DNA of 48,991 nucleotides from Planctomycetaceae bacterium (GCA_015062085.1 SUVI01000010.1:1-48991), one strand, 5' to 3'. Shown: positions 17,201 through 25,473, counted from the first letter of the stretch. The notes: a model not told the origin generated them from the letters alone. Numbers and translations: made by a program.

Positions 17201-17607
17201 TCCGTCACCTCCAGTCCAAGCTGGAGCCACGCTCCCAGATCATTTTCATCCAGCTCCGGATACATCGCGGCAAAGATCTCCGGCTCGTTTTCCGCAGTTT
17301 CACGAAGCGCCTGCATCCAGACCACCTGCTGCGTCAGCGACGACGCAAACGGCATTTTCTGCTCGTAAAGCAGCTCCGGGAAATCGCCCATGTGCTTCAC
17401 ACGCGGCGGTTCGATGGTCCATTGATTCTTCCACGCATGATCCGCAAGGACCGCTAAAAATCGTTTGCTGGCCGCGCGGTTCGGAAAAACCAAAACGTAC
17501 CCGGAAAGGTCAAAAAATCCAGAGTCCCCCAAACGGCACTGGTCCAGCAAATACTCCGCCAGCGTCGGAATACACGGTTTTTCCCAATCCAAAAAAGTCC
17601 GTTTCAT
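14263..17607 (-). CDS. AddB/RecB-like PD-(D/E)XK nuclease-helicase family protein
   Basis: Product of 1114 residues. The N-terminal half looks like an inactive superfamily-1 helicase fold of the AddB type (YVLVFPNRAASKRFLAVLADH at about 38-58, then DFPELLYEQ). The C-terminal domain is a RecB-family nuclease: LSVTDFAAFITNPYLFYLQCVLRLE (about 830-855), GLGTLCHEILETFG (His motif), SGKLDRLDFRA and WDYKTFD (the D-x-K catalytic core near residue 1000). AddB works with AddA in double-strand-break resection; no addA is visible in the window. A six-residue Ala/Ser/Gly repeat (SASGAA type) of about 50 residues separates the two halves near residue 740. The ATG has GGGAGAT 6 nt upstream. Iron-sulfur cysteines typical of some AddB proteins were not identified. 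Confidence 0.82.
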   Translation of the reverse strand: MKRTFLDWEKPCIPTLAEYLLDQCRLGDSGFFDLSGYVLVFPNRAASKRFLAVLADHAWKNQWTIEPPRVKHMGDFPELLYEQKMPFASSLTQQVVWMQALRETAENEPEIFAAMYPELDENDLGAWLQLGLEVTEIFQELARECLDFGAVWETCCSLTGEDGNDAAGSDAAENARLGRKTGGQTEEHWNGFLSRLPNGGTGSSGAESEMTFLPSSELRRWKFFAQAEKVYFRRLTALGFWDRQAARLFALRHAAERNAGGIPSKDFQISFRLGVVGCVDLNRIQRDFLAQVSPSVEVFVFAPGSMADRFEEDGCLKPGMWRELDPELNQKLFSVLHQVTKPEDQVQCVVEWLRKIAPRTHIEDVTLGLADESLEPLLLQALSLAQVPNTRSGKKLLSSLQPWKMLHRMSGYFQSLASFMPGRPISEVMETAGPEYETLALFLRQEDVGNYLRSLQDEAGEPLISGDWIAELDQFFNRSYPARMPHPAEMEKYRETFPALCSAYGICHQMLTELSREYINFHSLLTIVTQFLKRIYCWRSVYDSENESDYQIIRGCMELNHVFAEKLHLPQALLAEIPLTLLEALELLLDQTKMKQTVSASLPGTISIQRWLDLPLDDAGAMALVGMNDNFVPESVTEHIFLPNQLRKKLELKTNDNRLERDIYNLSAILASRKDVCITLGRVASDGRTALFPSRLLLTERSERLIDQVVEFFSEPVEEKSASGAASASGTASASGTASASGAASASGAASASGAASASGAASASGAASASGALFEAPQIPETFPPIREMSVTDFAAFITNPYLFYLQCVLRLEQVDDSARELNAAGLGTLCHEILETFGKEEIAARLESGMTLEETSREMQRRFQDPQVLEKEAERIRERFSSLLDRYFFGMYGLHVMPVVNIQHEQLRERLAVLAERQAERYRDGWVIFDVERPVSTFLRSDGGRGEVLMFGTEDPSPMRVSGKLDRLDFRAAPDGHGEWRIWDYKTFDKMPNKKHFQRDNVPEPIEPECWHDLQLPLYGHLIRASIRSSEKRFADLACVDTSRMKAGYILIPKRAADTKFAEAEWSAEVLRTADVRVCEIAALVHDKKLENNGEVTLWDRNTLKEWILAQN
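15290..15448 (-). repeat. 18-bp in-frame tandem repeat (about 9 copies) in the AddB-like gene
   Basis: Head-to-tail units of GCACCCGACGCAGACGCT with rare single-base variants (GTACCC in two units, GCCGCA in one) encode an Ala/Ser/Gly linker between the helicase-like and nuclease parts. Confidence 0.92.
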
Positions 17608-17702
17608 GATGGATCTCCCGACTTATTCTGCACTCTCCGTTTCAGCCCATTGATCTTTCGACCGCAGCTCCCCCGCTTTTCCTTTTCCAGGGATCTCAAA
17701 CC

Positions 17703-18860
17703 TCAATTTTCCTTAAAGAACTCGCAGACCCCTTCGACGACACTTTCCTGCTCCGGCAAAGTCAGCCCCGGAAAGATCGGCAGAGCAAGAATAGACCGCG
17801 AAACACGGTACGTTACCGGCAGATCTTTCGGCGCATACCCCAAATACCCGAAGCACTCCTGCTCATGCAGACCAAACGGGTAGTAGATCATCGTCCCGAT
17901 CTTCCTCTCCGCCAGAAACGCCATGAGCCGGTCTCGCAAATGCCCGTCTTCCGTGTCGGAAACACAGACGCAGAACTGGTTCCAAACACACCGCTCCTCA
18001 CCCTCCGGCATCGGCAGCTGCAGGCGCCCCTCCAGCTCACTGCGGCCGGCAAAAAGCTCAAAGTAGCGTTTCGCGATCTCCTGCCGGTCATGCGTCCACG
18101 TATCCAAATGCGGAAATTTCTCGTTCAGCACGACCCCCTGAAACGCATCCAGCCGGCCATTGATCCCCAAAATTTTATGGAAATAACGCGGCGCCATGCC
18201 GTGACCGCGGATCAATTCCAGCTTCTTCGCGATATCCGGGTCGTTCGTCGTCAGCGCGCCGCCGTCTCCCATCGTTCCCAGATTCTTCGTCGGATAGAAA
18301 CTAAAGCATCCGATCTCTCCCATGGAACCGACGCGCTTCATCTCACCATGCCACGCCGCCTCCGCGCCGATCGCCTGTGCTGCATCCTCGACCAACGCAA
18401 GCCCATGCGCGTTCGCGACCTCCTCCAAACGCTCCATTTCCGCAGAACGTCCAAACAAATGCACAGGAAGGATCGCACGGGTACGGGAAGTCACTTTTCG
18501 CGCAGCGTCGTCCGGATCCATGTTCAGCGTGTCCGGACAAATGTCCGCAAAGACCGGCGTCCCGCCAAGCCGAGCGACCGCACTGGCCGTCGCAAAAAAC
18601 GTAAACGACGGCACGATGACCTCATCCCCCGGCTGAAGGTCAAGCGCCATGAGCGCCATCAGAAGCGCTTCACTTCCCGACGAACACGCGACCGCATGCG
18701 CTGTCCCGCAGTATTCCGCAAGACGTTTCTCAAGCTGATCGATCTCCGGACCAAGAACGAAGATCCCCGAATCCACGACGGAAGAAAGTTTCTCCTTAAT
18801 GGGATCTTTCAGGACGGAAACATGACGCGAAAGGTCGAGAAATGGAACGGAAACGGACAT
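17703..18860 (-). CDS. DegT/DnrJ/EryC1/StrS-family sugar aminotransferase
   Basis: PLP-dependent transamination of a nucleotide-linked keto-sugar is the usual reaction of this family, feeding surface glycan synthesis. The 385-residue product from the ATG at 18860 (GGAG 10 nt upstream) has the family N-terminus VPFLDLSRHV. Further signatures are the conserved ACSSGSEALLMALMALDLQPGDEVIVPSFTF region, Asp159 in LVEDAAQAIGA, and the Schiff-base lysine Lys192 in CFSFYPTKNLGTMGDGGALTTND. An in-frame extension to 18974 would add about 38 residues without a ribosome-binding site. It lies 128 bp downstream of tmk. The specific sugar cannot be told from the sequence alone. Confidence 0.93.
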   Translation of the reverse strand: MSVSVPFLDLSRHVSVLKDPIKEKLSSVVDSGIFVLGPEIDQLEKRLAEYCGTAHAVACSSGSEALLMALMALDLQPGDEVIVPSFTFFATASAVARLGGTPVFADICPDTLNMDPDDAARKVTSRTRAILPVHLFGRSAEMERLEEVANAHGLALVEDAAQAIGAEAAWHGEMKRVGSMGEIGCFSFYPTKNLGTMGDGGALTTNDPDIAKKLELIRGHGMAPRYFHKILGINGRLDAFQGVVLNEKFPHLDTWTHDRQEIAKRYFELFAGRSELEGRLQLPMPEGEERCVWNQFCVCVSDTEDGHLRDRLMAFLAERKIGTMIYYPFGLHEQECFGYLGYAPKDLPVTYRVSRSILALPIFPGLTLPEQESVVEGVCEFFKEN

Positions 18861-18988
18861 GAAAAAATTCTCCAATGGGTCCTGCAAAACAGAACCGATG
18901 ACAAAAAATAAAAAAAAACGCACAGACTGCCCAGCATCCTCAAAATACAGGACAGACCATTGACGGAACCGCATTCATTCCAGAGCGT

Positions 18989-19594
18989 TCATCCCCAAAG
19001 GGACTTCACCGCCTCACGGATCTCCGTCTGAACGGCTTCGATCGGCTGGTCAGCGGAAATGAGGACGTTCTGCTCCGGAAAGAGTTCCGCCTCCTTCAAA
19101 AAACCATTACGCACGCGTTCATGAAACGCATCTGCTTCCGATTCGATCCGGTCCGGCACCCCTTTTCTTCTCGTCTTCGCAGCCTCGAGCGGAAGATCCA
19201 GAATGAGATTTCGATCCGGCAGGATCCCCCCCACCGCGATCCGTCCAAGACGGCGGATCTCTTCCACATCCAGCTCCCCGCCGTACCCCTGATAAACGAT
19301 ACTCGAGAGCAAAAACCGGTCTGCGAGCACGACCTCACCGCGTTCCAGCGCAGGACGAATGACCTCACTCACGACCTGCGCCCGCGCCGTCATGAACAAA
19401 AGCAGTTCACTCATTCGGCAAATACCGATCTCGCGATGAAAAAGAAGCAGTTCCCGCACTTTCTCACCCAGCGCAGTACTTCCCGGCTCCCTGAAAAACG
19501 TCACACGCTCACCCTTCGCCTCGAGCCACTCCCGAAGCAGAGCGATCTGCGTACTCTTTCCAACGCCGTCACCGCCTTCCAGCGCAATGAACAT
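18989..19594 (-). CDS. tmk: Thymidylate kinase
   Basis: Phosphorylates dTMP to dTDP. The 201-residue product starts at the conserved FIALEGGDGVGKSTQ P-loop (residues 7-15) and continues with FFREPGSTALGEKVRELLL. The DRF/LID-adjacent region is VLADRFLLSSIVYQGYGG, with a typical DLPLEAAKTR segment. Length and start fit the family. The start lies 31 bp after the stop of the 735-residue gene, so both probably share a transcript. Confidence 0.97.
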   Translation of the reverse strand: MFIALEGGDGVGKSTQIALLREWLEAKGERVTFFREPGSTALGEKVRELLLFHREIGICRMSELLLFMTARAQVVSEVIRPALERGEVVLADRFLLSSIVYQGYGGELDVEEIRRLGRIAVGGILPDRNLILDLPLEAAKTRRKGVPDRIESEADAFHERVRNGFLKEAELFPEQNVLISADQPIEAVQTEIREAVKSLWG

Positions 19595-19625
19595 TTTCGA
19601 CCTCCTGGTCCAGCCGCTTCAGCGT

Positions 19626-21833
19626 TCAAAAATACTTACCGGGTTCCCCGAAAAGCGGCCGGTTTCCCTGCATGTTCCGCAGGCCCGCACCATCCGGGAT
19701 CACAAAAGAGGTCTGCTGCTGAAGCGCGACCAATTCTGCCGGATCCATACTCTGCACGATCCCGTACATGTACTTGCTCAGCTGTGCCGCATTCTGCATC
19801 GCCTCCGGATCATCCGAATGCGCTTCCCGAATGTGCTTCAGTTTTTCAAAGACGGTCTGGAGCCGATTCTCGTTCATCGCATACGCCACTTCCATGATGT
19901 CGAAAAAGACGTCCGAAAGCCGATTTTCGACGCAAAGCTGCCGACCGCGAGTCACGATGTCCTGGAAATCCTCTCCGTGCGGATCCCGGCTCCACATCGC
20001 TTTCAGTACCTCAATGCGAAACGCCGGCGCATATTGCGTGTCTTTCGAGATCGACGCAAGGATCTCCATCGGCAGATTGTCCTCGTTGAACATGCGCGAG
20101 ACGTAAAAGACCCGCTCCAGAAGCGCAGGCGTCAGGTCTTCCAGTTTCAGCTGGTCGAAAAAGAGGGGAGAAAGCGTTTCGACCTGCTCCGCGGGAATTT
20201 GCGGCAGAGGATCAAGATGCAGCTCCGCGCGCAATTCGTCCAAGAGCGAAATATCCAGTTTTTCACGTTCCAGCAAATACCGCAGCGCGTAGATCACCGT
20301 CTCGACCAGAGGCCGCATCTGCGGTTTCGCGGCAGCAGAACGCATGGACTGATGCTTCAGGATCCCAAGCGGAAAATCGATCCAGCGCTCCAGGAGAATG
20401 GAACGGCAATGCTGATTTTTCAGGTTCCGTACCTGCTGATCCGTCAGATTGGCAGGAAGCGCGATCTTGCGCAAAAGGGAATCCAGCGTCACGGAGATGC
20501 TCCGCGTCACCTTCTGCTGGACCTTGCCGGAGATCCAGGGAGCAAGCACTTCCTGCACCTCTCCGCGAACGAAATCCGCACCGCCCTGCAGCACGTTGAT
20601 GACCTCGAGCCGTACCGCTCCGGTCTCTTTATGCTTCCAGAGGATCGCGTTGCCGACCACGACCGGGATCGATCCCAGATCCAGCTCTTCCAGCGACGCA
20701 GGCACCGGAGAGTCCAAAATGTCAAACGCCGCCAAAAGCGTTTCGCCATTGAGACTCTGCATCTGAAGTTCCGGGACCTGACGATACACCGGATCCGCGG
20801 TCAACTTCTCAAGGACTTCATCCGCTCCGTTCAGCGGGAAATCCAGCGTGCAGATATTCATCGCATCTTCGAGCGGACATTCATGGAAGAAACTCAGGCG
20901 GATCCGTTTTTCAAGCGCATCGTAGAACGAAACGCCGTCGCACTTCAAATATTCCTTCCAGCACTTCTCTGCCGTTTCCAGGTCGCAGAGCCACTCATGA
21001 AGCAGAGCCAAGTCAAACCAGTACTCCGGCGCCGTCCGCACATCCTCATGACGCAGAGCAAGCGCCTTAAGTTCCTCGATCGCCCGACTCCAGTGCAGTT
21101 TGCGTATCTGCGTATCCACGATCTGGTCAAATTCCGCTTTCCACGCGCATTCCTTCGCCGCGTTCCGCACCCGAAGCCCGATACGGAAACAGTGCTGGAT
21201 CGCCTTGCTCGTTTTCAGCTGACGCAGACTGTTCATGAACATGTCCTGGAGCGCCGGATTGGATGAAACGTCCAGCACCAGCCCCATCCAGGCATTCGCC
21301 GATTCGTAAAATCCGACCTTGATCAGCATCTTCACGAACATTTCCAGCTTCAAAACGACCTGTTCGTACTGGAACGGCTGCGGGACCGAGAAGGCTTTTT
21401 CGTACCGCAGGATCGTGCGGCGAATGACGTCGCGCATTTCCTCACGCTCCGTCAATGCCAGATCCACACGCTGCTGCGGCGGGAGCGCCTCGTACTTTTT
21501 CGTGACCGTCTGGATCCCCTCCAGATAAATAGCCTGCGCGGATTCCGCGATCGCAATGGGATTCTCCGGATGATTTTCATAAAACTGGTACGCCGTTTTG
21601 ATCAGGTCCTGCTCTCGATTCGGAAGCGACTTCAAAATGACGCACCGGATCGCCAGCATACACGCGCATGACGGATCCGTTTTCAAAAGTCCGTCGATAA
21701 AATTCAGGCACGCAGTATTTTGATTGGCATCGAGCAATTTGTATATCTTACGAAATTCCTCGACCCGATTAGGACAGCAAAATTTGATTTTTTTGCCCGT
21801 TCCGCCCGGACACAAAGAGTAAATATCGATCAT
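19626..21833 (-). CDS. Large helical protein with degenerate SEC-C motif, unknown function
   Basis: Product of 735 residues. The N-terminus (YSLCPGGTGKKIKFCC, residues 5-20) is a SEC-C-type metal-binding motif in which the second cysteine of the usual C-x-C has become glycine; SEC-C motifs bind zinc at the end of SecA and in many small proteins. The rest is almost entirely alpha-helical with TPR-like spacing (ACLNFIDGLLKTDPSCACMLAIRCVIL; NAWMGLVLDVSSNPALQDMF) and no recognisable catalytic domain. Related proteins appear to be restricted to planctomycetes, from memory of the family, and this was not checked. A scaffold or translation/secretion-associated role is conceivable. It heads the tmk-degT cluster; GAGG precedes the ATG by about 10 nt. 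Confidence 0.7.
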   Translation of the reverse strand: MIDIYSLCPGGTGKKIKFCCPNRVEEFRKIYKLLDANQNTACLNFIDGLLKTDPSCACMLAIRCVILKSLPNREQDLIKTAYQFYENHPENPIAIAESAQAIYLEGIQTVTKKYEALPPQQRVDLALTEREEMRDVIRRTILRYEKAFSVPQPFQYEQVVLKLEMFVKMLIKVGFYESANAWMGLVLDVSSNPALQDMFMNSLRQLKTSKAIQHCFRIGLRVRNAAKECAWKAEFDQIVDTQIRKLHWSRAIEELKALALRHEDVRTAPEYWFDLALLHEWLCDLETAEKCWKEYLKCDGVSFYDALEKRIRLSFFHECPLEDAMNICTLDFPLNGADEVLEKLTADPVYRQVPELQMQSLNGETLLAAFDILDSPVPASLEELDLGSIPVVVGNAILWKHKETGAVRLEVINVLQGGADFVRGEVQEVLAPWISGKVQQKVTRSISVTLDSLLRKIALPANLTDQQVRNLKNQHCRSILLERWIDFPLGILKHQSMRSAAAKPQMRPLVETVIYALRYLLEREKLDISLLDELRAELHLDPLPQIPAEQVETLSPLFFDQLKLEDLTPALLERVFYVSRMFNEDNLPMEILASISKDTQYAPAFRIEVLKAMWSRDPHGEDFQDIVTRGRQLCVENRLSDVFFDIMEVAYAMNENRLQTVFEKLKHIREAHSDDPEAMQNAAQLSKYMYGIVQSMDPAELVALQQQTSFVIPDGAGLRNMQGNRPLFGEPGKYF

Positions 21834-21907
21834 GTCTCACGATCCTCGATCTTTTTTATAAAAATTTATGTCCAAATGCTTCCGTCTCTTTTTTCCCAAC
21901 GAAAACA

Positions 21908-22375
21908 TTACTTTTTTTTCATGTGCCGTTTCCGGTATTCATTACGCAGAAACTCTTTTTCTTCCGCAATGACCTCATTCGCATCCTCACGCGAAAGATA
22001 TACGTATGACCGAATACCGTCCATCACAGCCAAAAAACTCTGCCAGAAAATCAGAAGCAAGCTGGCAATGACGCAATACACCCCCTTCTCTGCAAGGCGG
22101 TTGGCCAGACAGTACCAGAGACCCGCGATCAGTACCGCAAGCAGCAGAAAGCAAACTCCGATCTGCATCCGGATCCTGTACTGCCTCCGATAAAACCGTT
22201 TCTCGGTGCTCAGCCAGTCCGGTTCACGAATAGGATCCGACCCACATTCCGCACGAAGTTTCTCCTGCCATTCTTCCGTCCTTTTGCGCCAGTCCCGGTG
22301 CGTTTTCCGAAAGGTCAGCAAACCGACAAGCAGGGTGATCGCCACAATTAAAAAATTGATGAACGGATTCTCCAT
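21908..22375 (-). CDS. Small membrane protein with three predicted hydrophobic segments, unknown function
   Basis: Product of 155 residues: a first hydrophobic segment at residues 6-22 (INFLIVAITLLVGLLTF), a basic amphipathic region (about 23-68, rich in Arg/Lys/Trp/Glu), two further segments at about 72-90 and 97-115, and a charged C-terminal helix (EDANEVIAEEKEFLRNEYRKR). No family recognised. The ATG has GAGGAAC upstream. It lies between the 11-bp repeat array and the SEC-C gene and runs in the same direction as the response regulator. Confidence 0.6.
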   Translation of the reverse strand: MENPFINFLIVAITLLVGLLTFRKTHRDWRKRTEEWQEKLRAECGSDPIREPDWLSTEKRFYRRQYRIRMQIGVCFLLLAVLIAGLWYCLANRLAEKGVYCVIASLLLIFWQSFLAVMDGIRSYVYLSREDANEVIAEEKEFLRNEYRKRHMKKK

Positions 22376-22415
22376 AAATGTTCCTCAAGCGCCCGATCGG
22401 CCTCAAATTTCAGAC

Positions 22416-22526
22416 CGCCAGTACCCGCCAGTTACCCGCCAGTACCCGCCAGTTACCCGCCAGTTACCCGCCAGTTACCCGCCAGTTACCCGCCAGTTAC
22501 CCGCCAGTTACCCGCCAGTTACCCGC
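22416..22526. repeat. 10/11-bp tandem repeat (about 10 copies) overlapping the response-regulator stop codon
   Basis: Eight or more 11-bp units (minus strand GGCGGGTAACT) and two 10-bp variants at the distal end lacking one T. The first unit supplies the TAA stop of the regulator gene at 22519-22521. Because 11 is not a multiple of 3, successive units place TAA in all three frames. Confidence 0.92.
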
Positions 22527-22965
22527 GATTCGGCCCCTGCTGCGATTCCATGCTGTCGATGTACGTCCGAAGACGCTCCAGCTCATCCGTCACCGAATGG
22601 AGCCGAAGCATATTCTGGACCCGCTTGAGAAGTTCCACTCGATTGACCGGTTTGCTCAGAAAATCGTCGCACCCTGCTTCCACTGCACGCTCGATATCTC
22701 CAAGCTCATTCAGCGCAGTCACCATCAGGATCATCGTCTGCGAGGTCTCCGGATCCGATTTCAGCGTCTTACAGACCTCAAAACCATTGAGTTTCGGCAT
22801 CATGATGTCCAGAAGGATCAGATCCGGATGAAAAGACTGCACCTTCTCAAGCGTTTCTGCGCCGTCATACGCCATCTCGATCTCACAGTCAAGCTCCAGA
22901 AGGAACGTTTCCAGCAATTCCACATTCGTCTGATTGTCGTCTGCGATCAAAATCCGATTCGCCAT
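22519..22965 (-). CDS. CheY-like response regulator (receiver domain only)
   Basis: Product of 148 residues, a single receiver domain plus a short helical tail. The phosphorylation site is Asp53 (LILLDIMMPKLNG), with the acidic pair Asp9/Asp10 (ILIADDN), Thr83 and Lys105 (DDFLSKPVN) all present, so it should be phosphorylatable. The C-terminal 25 residues (LHSVTDELERLRTYIDSMES) look like a coiled coil, suggesting dimerisation or partner binding rather than DNA binding. No histidine kinase is nearby. A GGGGAG ribosome-binding site precedes the ATG. The last codons and stop run into a tandem repeat array. Confidence 0.93.
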   Translation of the reverse strand: MANRILIADDNQTNVELLETFLLELDCEIEMAYDGAETLEKVQSFHPDLILLDIMMPKLNGFEVCKTLKSDPETSQTMILMVTALNELGDIERAVEAGCDDFLSKPVNRVELLKRVQNMLRLHSVTDELERLRTYIDSMESQQGPNRG

Positions 22966-23370
22966 TTTTTTCTCCCCGAAATTCTCTCTTCACGGCCAAC
23001 GGTCCGTTTTTCCGCGTCTCACTTTTGCAGCAACACGCACTTCTATTATAGCAGATTCCCGCACATTGGCAAGAGCGCTCCCTACTTTCCCGCCGAAAAA
23101 CACACTTTTTTCTCAAGATATTTTCAAATATTTTTTCTTTTGCACCTGCCTGATCTGAAATTTTCGTCTTTCTGAAAGACTTTTCCACCCCTCCACAGAA
23201 TACCCATCTTCCAAAATTGGAAATATTCTCCACTCTTCACACTTCCAATTAAAGAAAGTTTAATGATTTTGCCGATTAAAAAGATGGAGACTTTTTTTGT
23301 TTTTGCGATCTCCTGTCCTCCGGGACAAAGACAGCTCCAATATTTCCCAAATTTCCAAAGGGCTTTCATT
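22966..23370. other. 405-bp divergent intergenic region
   Basis: Between the response regulator and the coiled-coil gene. The left part holds the regulator promoter. The right part has an imperfect inverted repeat (TCCAA / TTGGA) near 23210 and T-rich DNA, without a convincing plus-strand promoter. An in-frame extension of the coiled-coil frame up to 23263 exists but lacks a good ribosome-binding site. Confidence 0.45.
23045..23072 (-). promoter_or_regulatory. Extended -10 sigma-70-like promoter of the response regulator
   Basis: Minus strand: TTGCCA (23072-23067), 16-bp spacer, TATAAT (23050-23045) preceded by TGC, an extended -10. The leader is about 75 nt. Confidence 0.7.
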
Positions 23371-25386
23371 ATGCCGAATACCAATGATCCGACCATCCGC
23401 ATCAGCGAGGAACTGCAGCACCAGACGACTCAGATAGTCGCGCAGCTTCGTGCACGTGAAGATGACGTTGCGGCCAGAGAGTCAGAGTTGAAAAAACGCA
23501 TCATGGATCAGGAGTCTGAAGAGCTCCGCCGCCGGCAGGAATTCCAGACACGTGAAGAAGAGCTTGAGCAGAGAGCGCAGAGAGTCAAGACCGAAACGGA
23601 TGAGCTGGAGCAGCGGATCCTTTCGCTTCTGACGGCTGAAAAGAACTACGAGACGCGCTGCCGTGAACTGGAAACGATCCAGCAGCATCTGGAGGAACGT
23701 GCCGCTGCGCTTTCAGAGAAAGAAAAAAGTCTCCAGGATGCGCAGGAAGAAAACCGGAGAAATATTCAGAGCAAGATCCGTGAAGTCGAGAACATTCGCG
23801 CCCGGCTGACTGCCGAACAGGAAAAATTCGAGCAGGATTCCCGTGAACAGTTTGACGAGATGAAAGAGTACCTCAAAAAACAGAGGGAAGTGGCCCGGCA
23901 GCTCATCACGGACGCAAGTGCGCAAATACAGAGCCGAATGGAGCAGGTCAGCGCACGGGAAAAGGATCTGGAGACCGCGGAAGCTCGTCTGATCCAAAAA
24001 GAAGAAGAGCTCGAAGAGGAACGGCAGGCGATGATGCAGGAGCTCGCCGAGACGCGCAAGGAACTGAACGACCGATTCCAGGAAAAAGTCCAGCAGAAAG
24101 TGGAGGAACTCGAATCCCAGTGGCAGGTCGAAGCGCAGGATGCCCGAAAAGAGCTCGATAACCTGAAGGAAGAAGCCCGAAAAGCTCGATTCAACGCGCA
24201 GACCGAAGGCGTGCAGATCCTCCAAAATGCGGAAAATAATGCCCAGAAACAGCTCGATGAAACTCGCGTGATCTGCGACAGCATGATCGAGAATGCGGAA
24301 AACGAAGCGCGATCGCAGGTCGAAGACGCTCGAAAACGCTGCGCCGACATGATCCAGGACGCCGAAACCGTCTCACAGAAACAACTCGGTGAAACGCAGG
24401 AACAGTGTACCCAGATGCTCCAGGATGCCGAAACGGAGATTGCGCACAAGTTCGATCAGGCACAGTTCGAGATCGATAAGATCCGCCAGGAAGCGGAAAC
24501 TGCGATCCAAGAAAAACTGAATGATCTGGAAGAACGGGAAAAGGAACTCGCGGAAGCTCAAGCCAAGCTCGAACAGGAAAAAAGCGAAGTCCGCGAATCA
24601 CAGCTCCATGCACTCCAGGAAGCAAAAGGGATCGTCTCGGAAGCGAACGAACACGCGGCCTCCCTGCTTGCGGACGTCCAGAAGCGCGCAGAAACGATCG
24701 TCGAGGATGCAAAGGCGCAAGCCTCGCTCCAAATGTCCCAGCTCGTCATGGAACAGAAAAAACTCGAACGCGAACGAAACGATTTCCAGTACGAAATGGA
24801 ACTCCGGCGCGCAAGTATCGAGCAGGAATTGCTCGCTTCCTTCGAGGAAAAATACAAATCCATGGATTCCCAGTGGAAACAGCGTGAGGCCATGCTGATC
24901 CAGCAGGAAGTCAAAAACGCAAAAATGCAGGCCGCGGAAATACTCAAGATCGCGCGCGAACAGGCTGAAAAAATCATTCAGAATGCGCAGACGCACTCCG
25001 AATCGATCATCCTGACGGCAAAACAGCAGCCCGGAAATTCCGCGCCGCCATGGGGAAACCAGTCCATGGATGTCCTCTCGCAATCCCAGGAAAGAGCTCG
25101 CCAGCTCGAAGAAGAAACGCGCCTCGAATGCGAAAAAATGCGGCGTCAGACTGTTCTGGAACTCCAGAAGATGCGTGAAGATGCCCTCCGCGGAAATTCC
25201 GCTCCAAGCAGCCAAAACGCAAATCTCTCAGAACGCGAACGCCAACTCGAACAGCTCGCGCGGGAACTGAAAGAAAAACAGGAGATCCTCATGAAGCGTG
25301 AACAGACCCTCGCAGGCGTCCGGGCCGAAATGGAAGCGCTCGCATACGAACTCGTCGATGGACGAAAAGTCTCCGGACAAATTTAA
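23371..25386 (+). CDS. Long coiled-coil protein, unknown function
   Basis: Product of 671 residues, nearly all heptad-like and rich in Glu, Gln, Arg, Lys and Ala. The ATG at 23371 (AAAGGG upstream, MPNTNDPTIRIS start) is preferred over an upstream ATG at 23263. Residues about 30-270 are a charged coiled coil. Residues about 280-440 contain a repeated pattern resembling the membrane-extrinsic helix of ATP-synthase b-type or DivIVA-like proteins (ILQNAENNAQKQLDETR, MIENAENEARSQVEDAR, MIQDAETVSQKQLGETQ), a roughly 28-residue periodicity. The C-terminal part has two Pro/Gly breaks (QQPGNSAPPWGNQSMD). No membrane segment or enzymatic motif. A structural or cell-shape role is inferred only from architecture. 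Confidence 0.78.
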   Translation: MPNTNDPTIRISEELQHQTTQIVAQLRAREDDVAARESELKKRIMDQESEELRRRQEFQTREEELEQRAQRVKTETDELEQRILSLLTAEKNYETRCRELETIQQHLEERAAALSEKEKSLQDAQEENRRNIQSKIREVENIRARLTAEQEKFEQDSREQFDEMKEYLKKQREVARQLITDASAQIQSRMEQVSAREKDLETAEARLIQKEEELEEERQAMMQELAETRKELNDRFQEKVQQKVEELESQWQVEAQDARKELDNLKEEARKARFNAQTEGVQILQNAENNAQKQLDETRVICDSMIENAENEARSQVEDARKRCADMIQDAETVSQKQLGETQEQCTQMLQDAETEIAHKFDQAQFEIDKIRQEAETAIQEKLNDLEEREKELAEAQAKLEQEKSEVRESQLHALQEAKGIVSEANEHAASLLADVQKRAETIVEDAKAQASLQMSQLVMEQKKLERERNDFQYEMELRRASIEQELLASFEEKYKSMDSQWKQREAMLIQQEVKNAKMQAAEILKIAREQAEKIIQNAQTHSESIILTAKQQPGNSAPPWGNQSMDVLSQSQERARQLEEETRLECEKMRRQTVLELQKMREDALRGNSAPSSQNANLSERERQLEQLARELKEKQEILMKREQTLAGVRAEMEALAYELVDGRKVSGQI

Positions 25387-25473
25387 CCTTTCGTTCCATC
25401 CTCAATTTCTCATGATCAAACCTAGACCGGGAGATTTTTTCCGCTTTTTTGCGAAATATTCTCCCGGAAACCA

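Noticed and set aside
19587..21266. A 559-codon plus-strand frame opposite the SEC-C gene
   Set aside because: Antisense shadow, Arg/His/Leu-rich, without homology signs.
22416..22526. CRISPR array or origin iterons
   Set aside because: Units are contiguous 10-11 bp without spacers and lack DnaA-box character; no replication gene is near.
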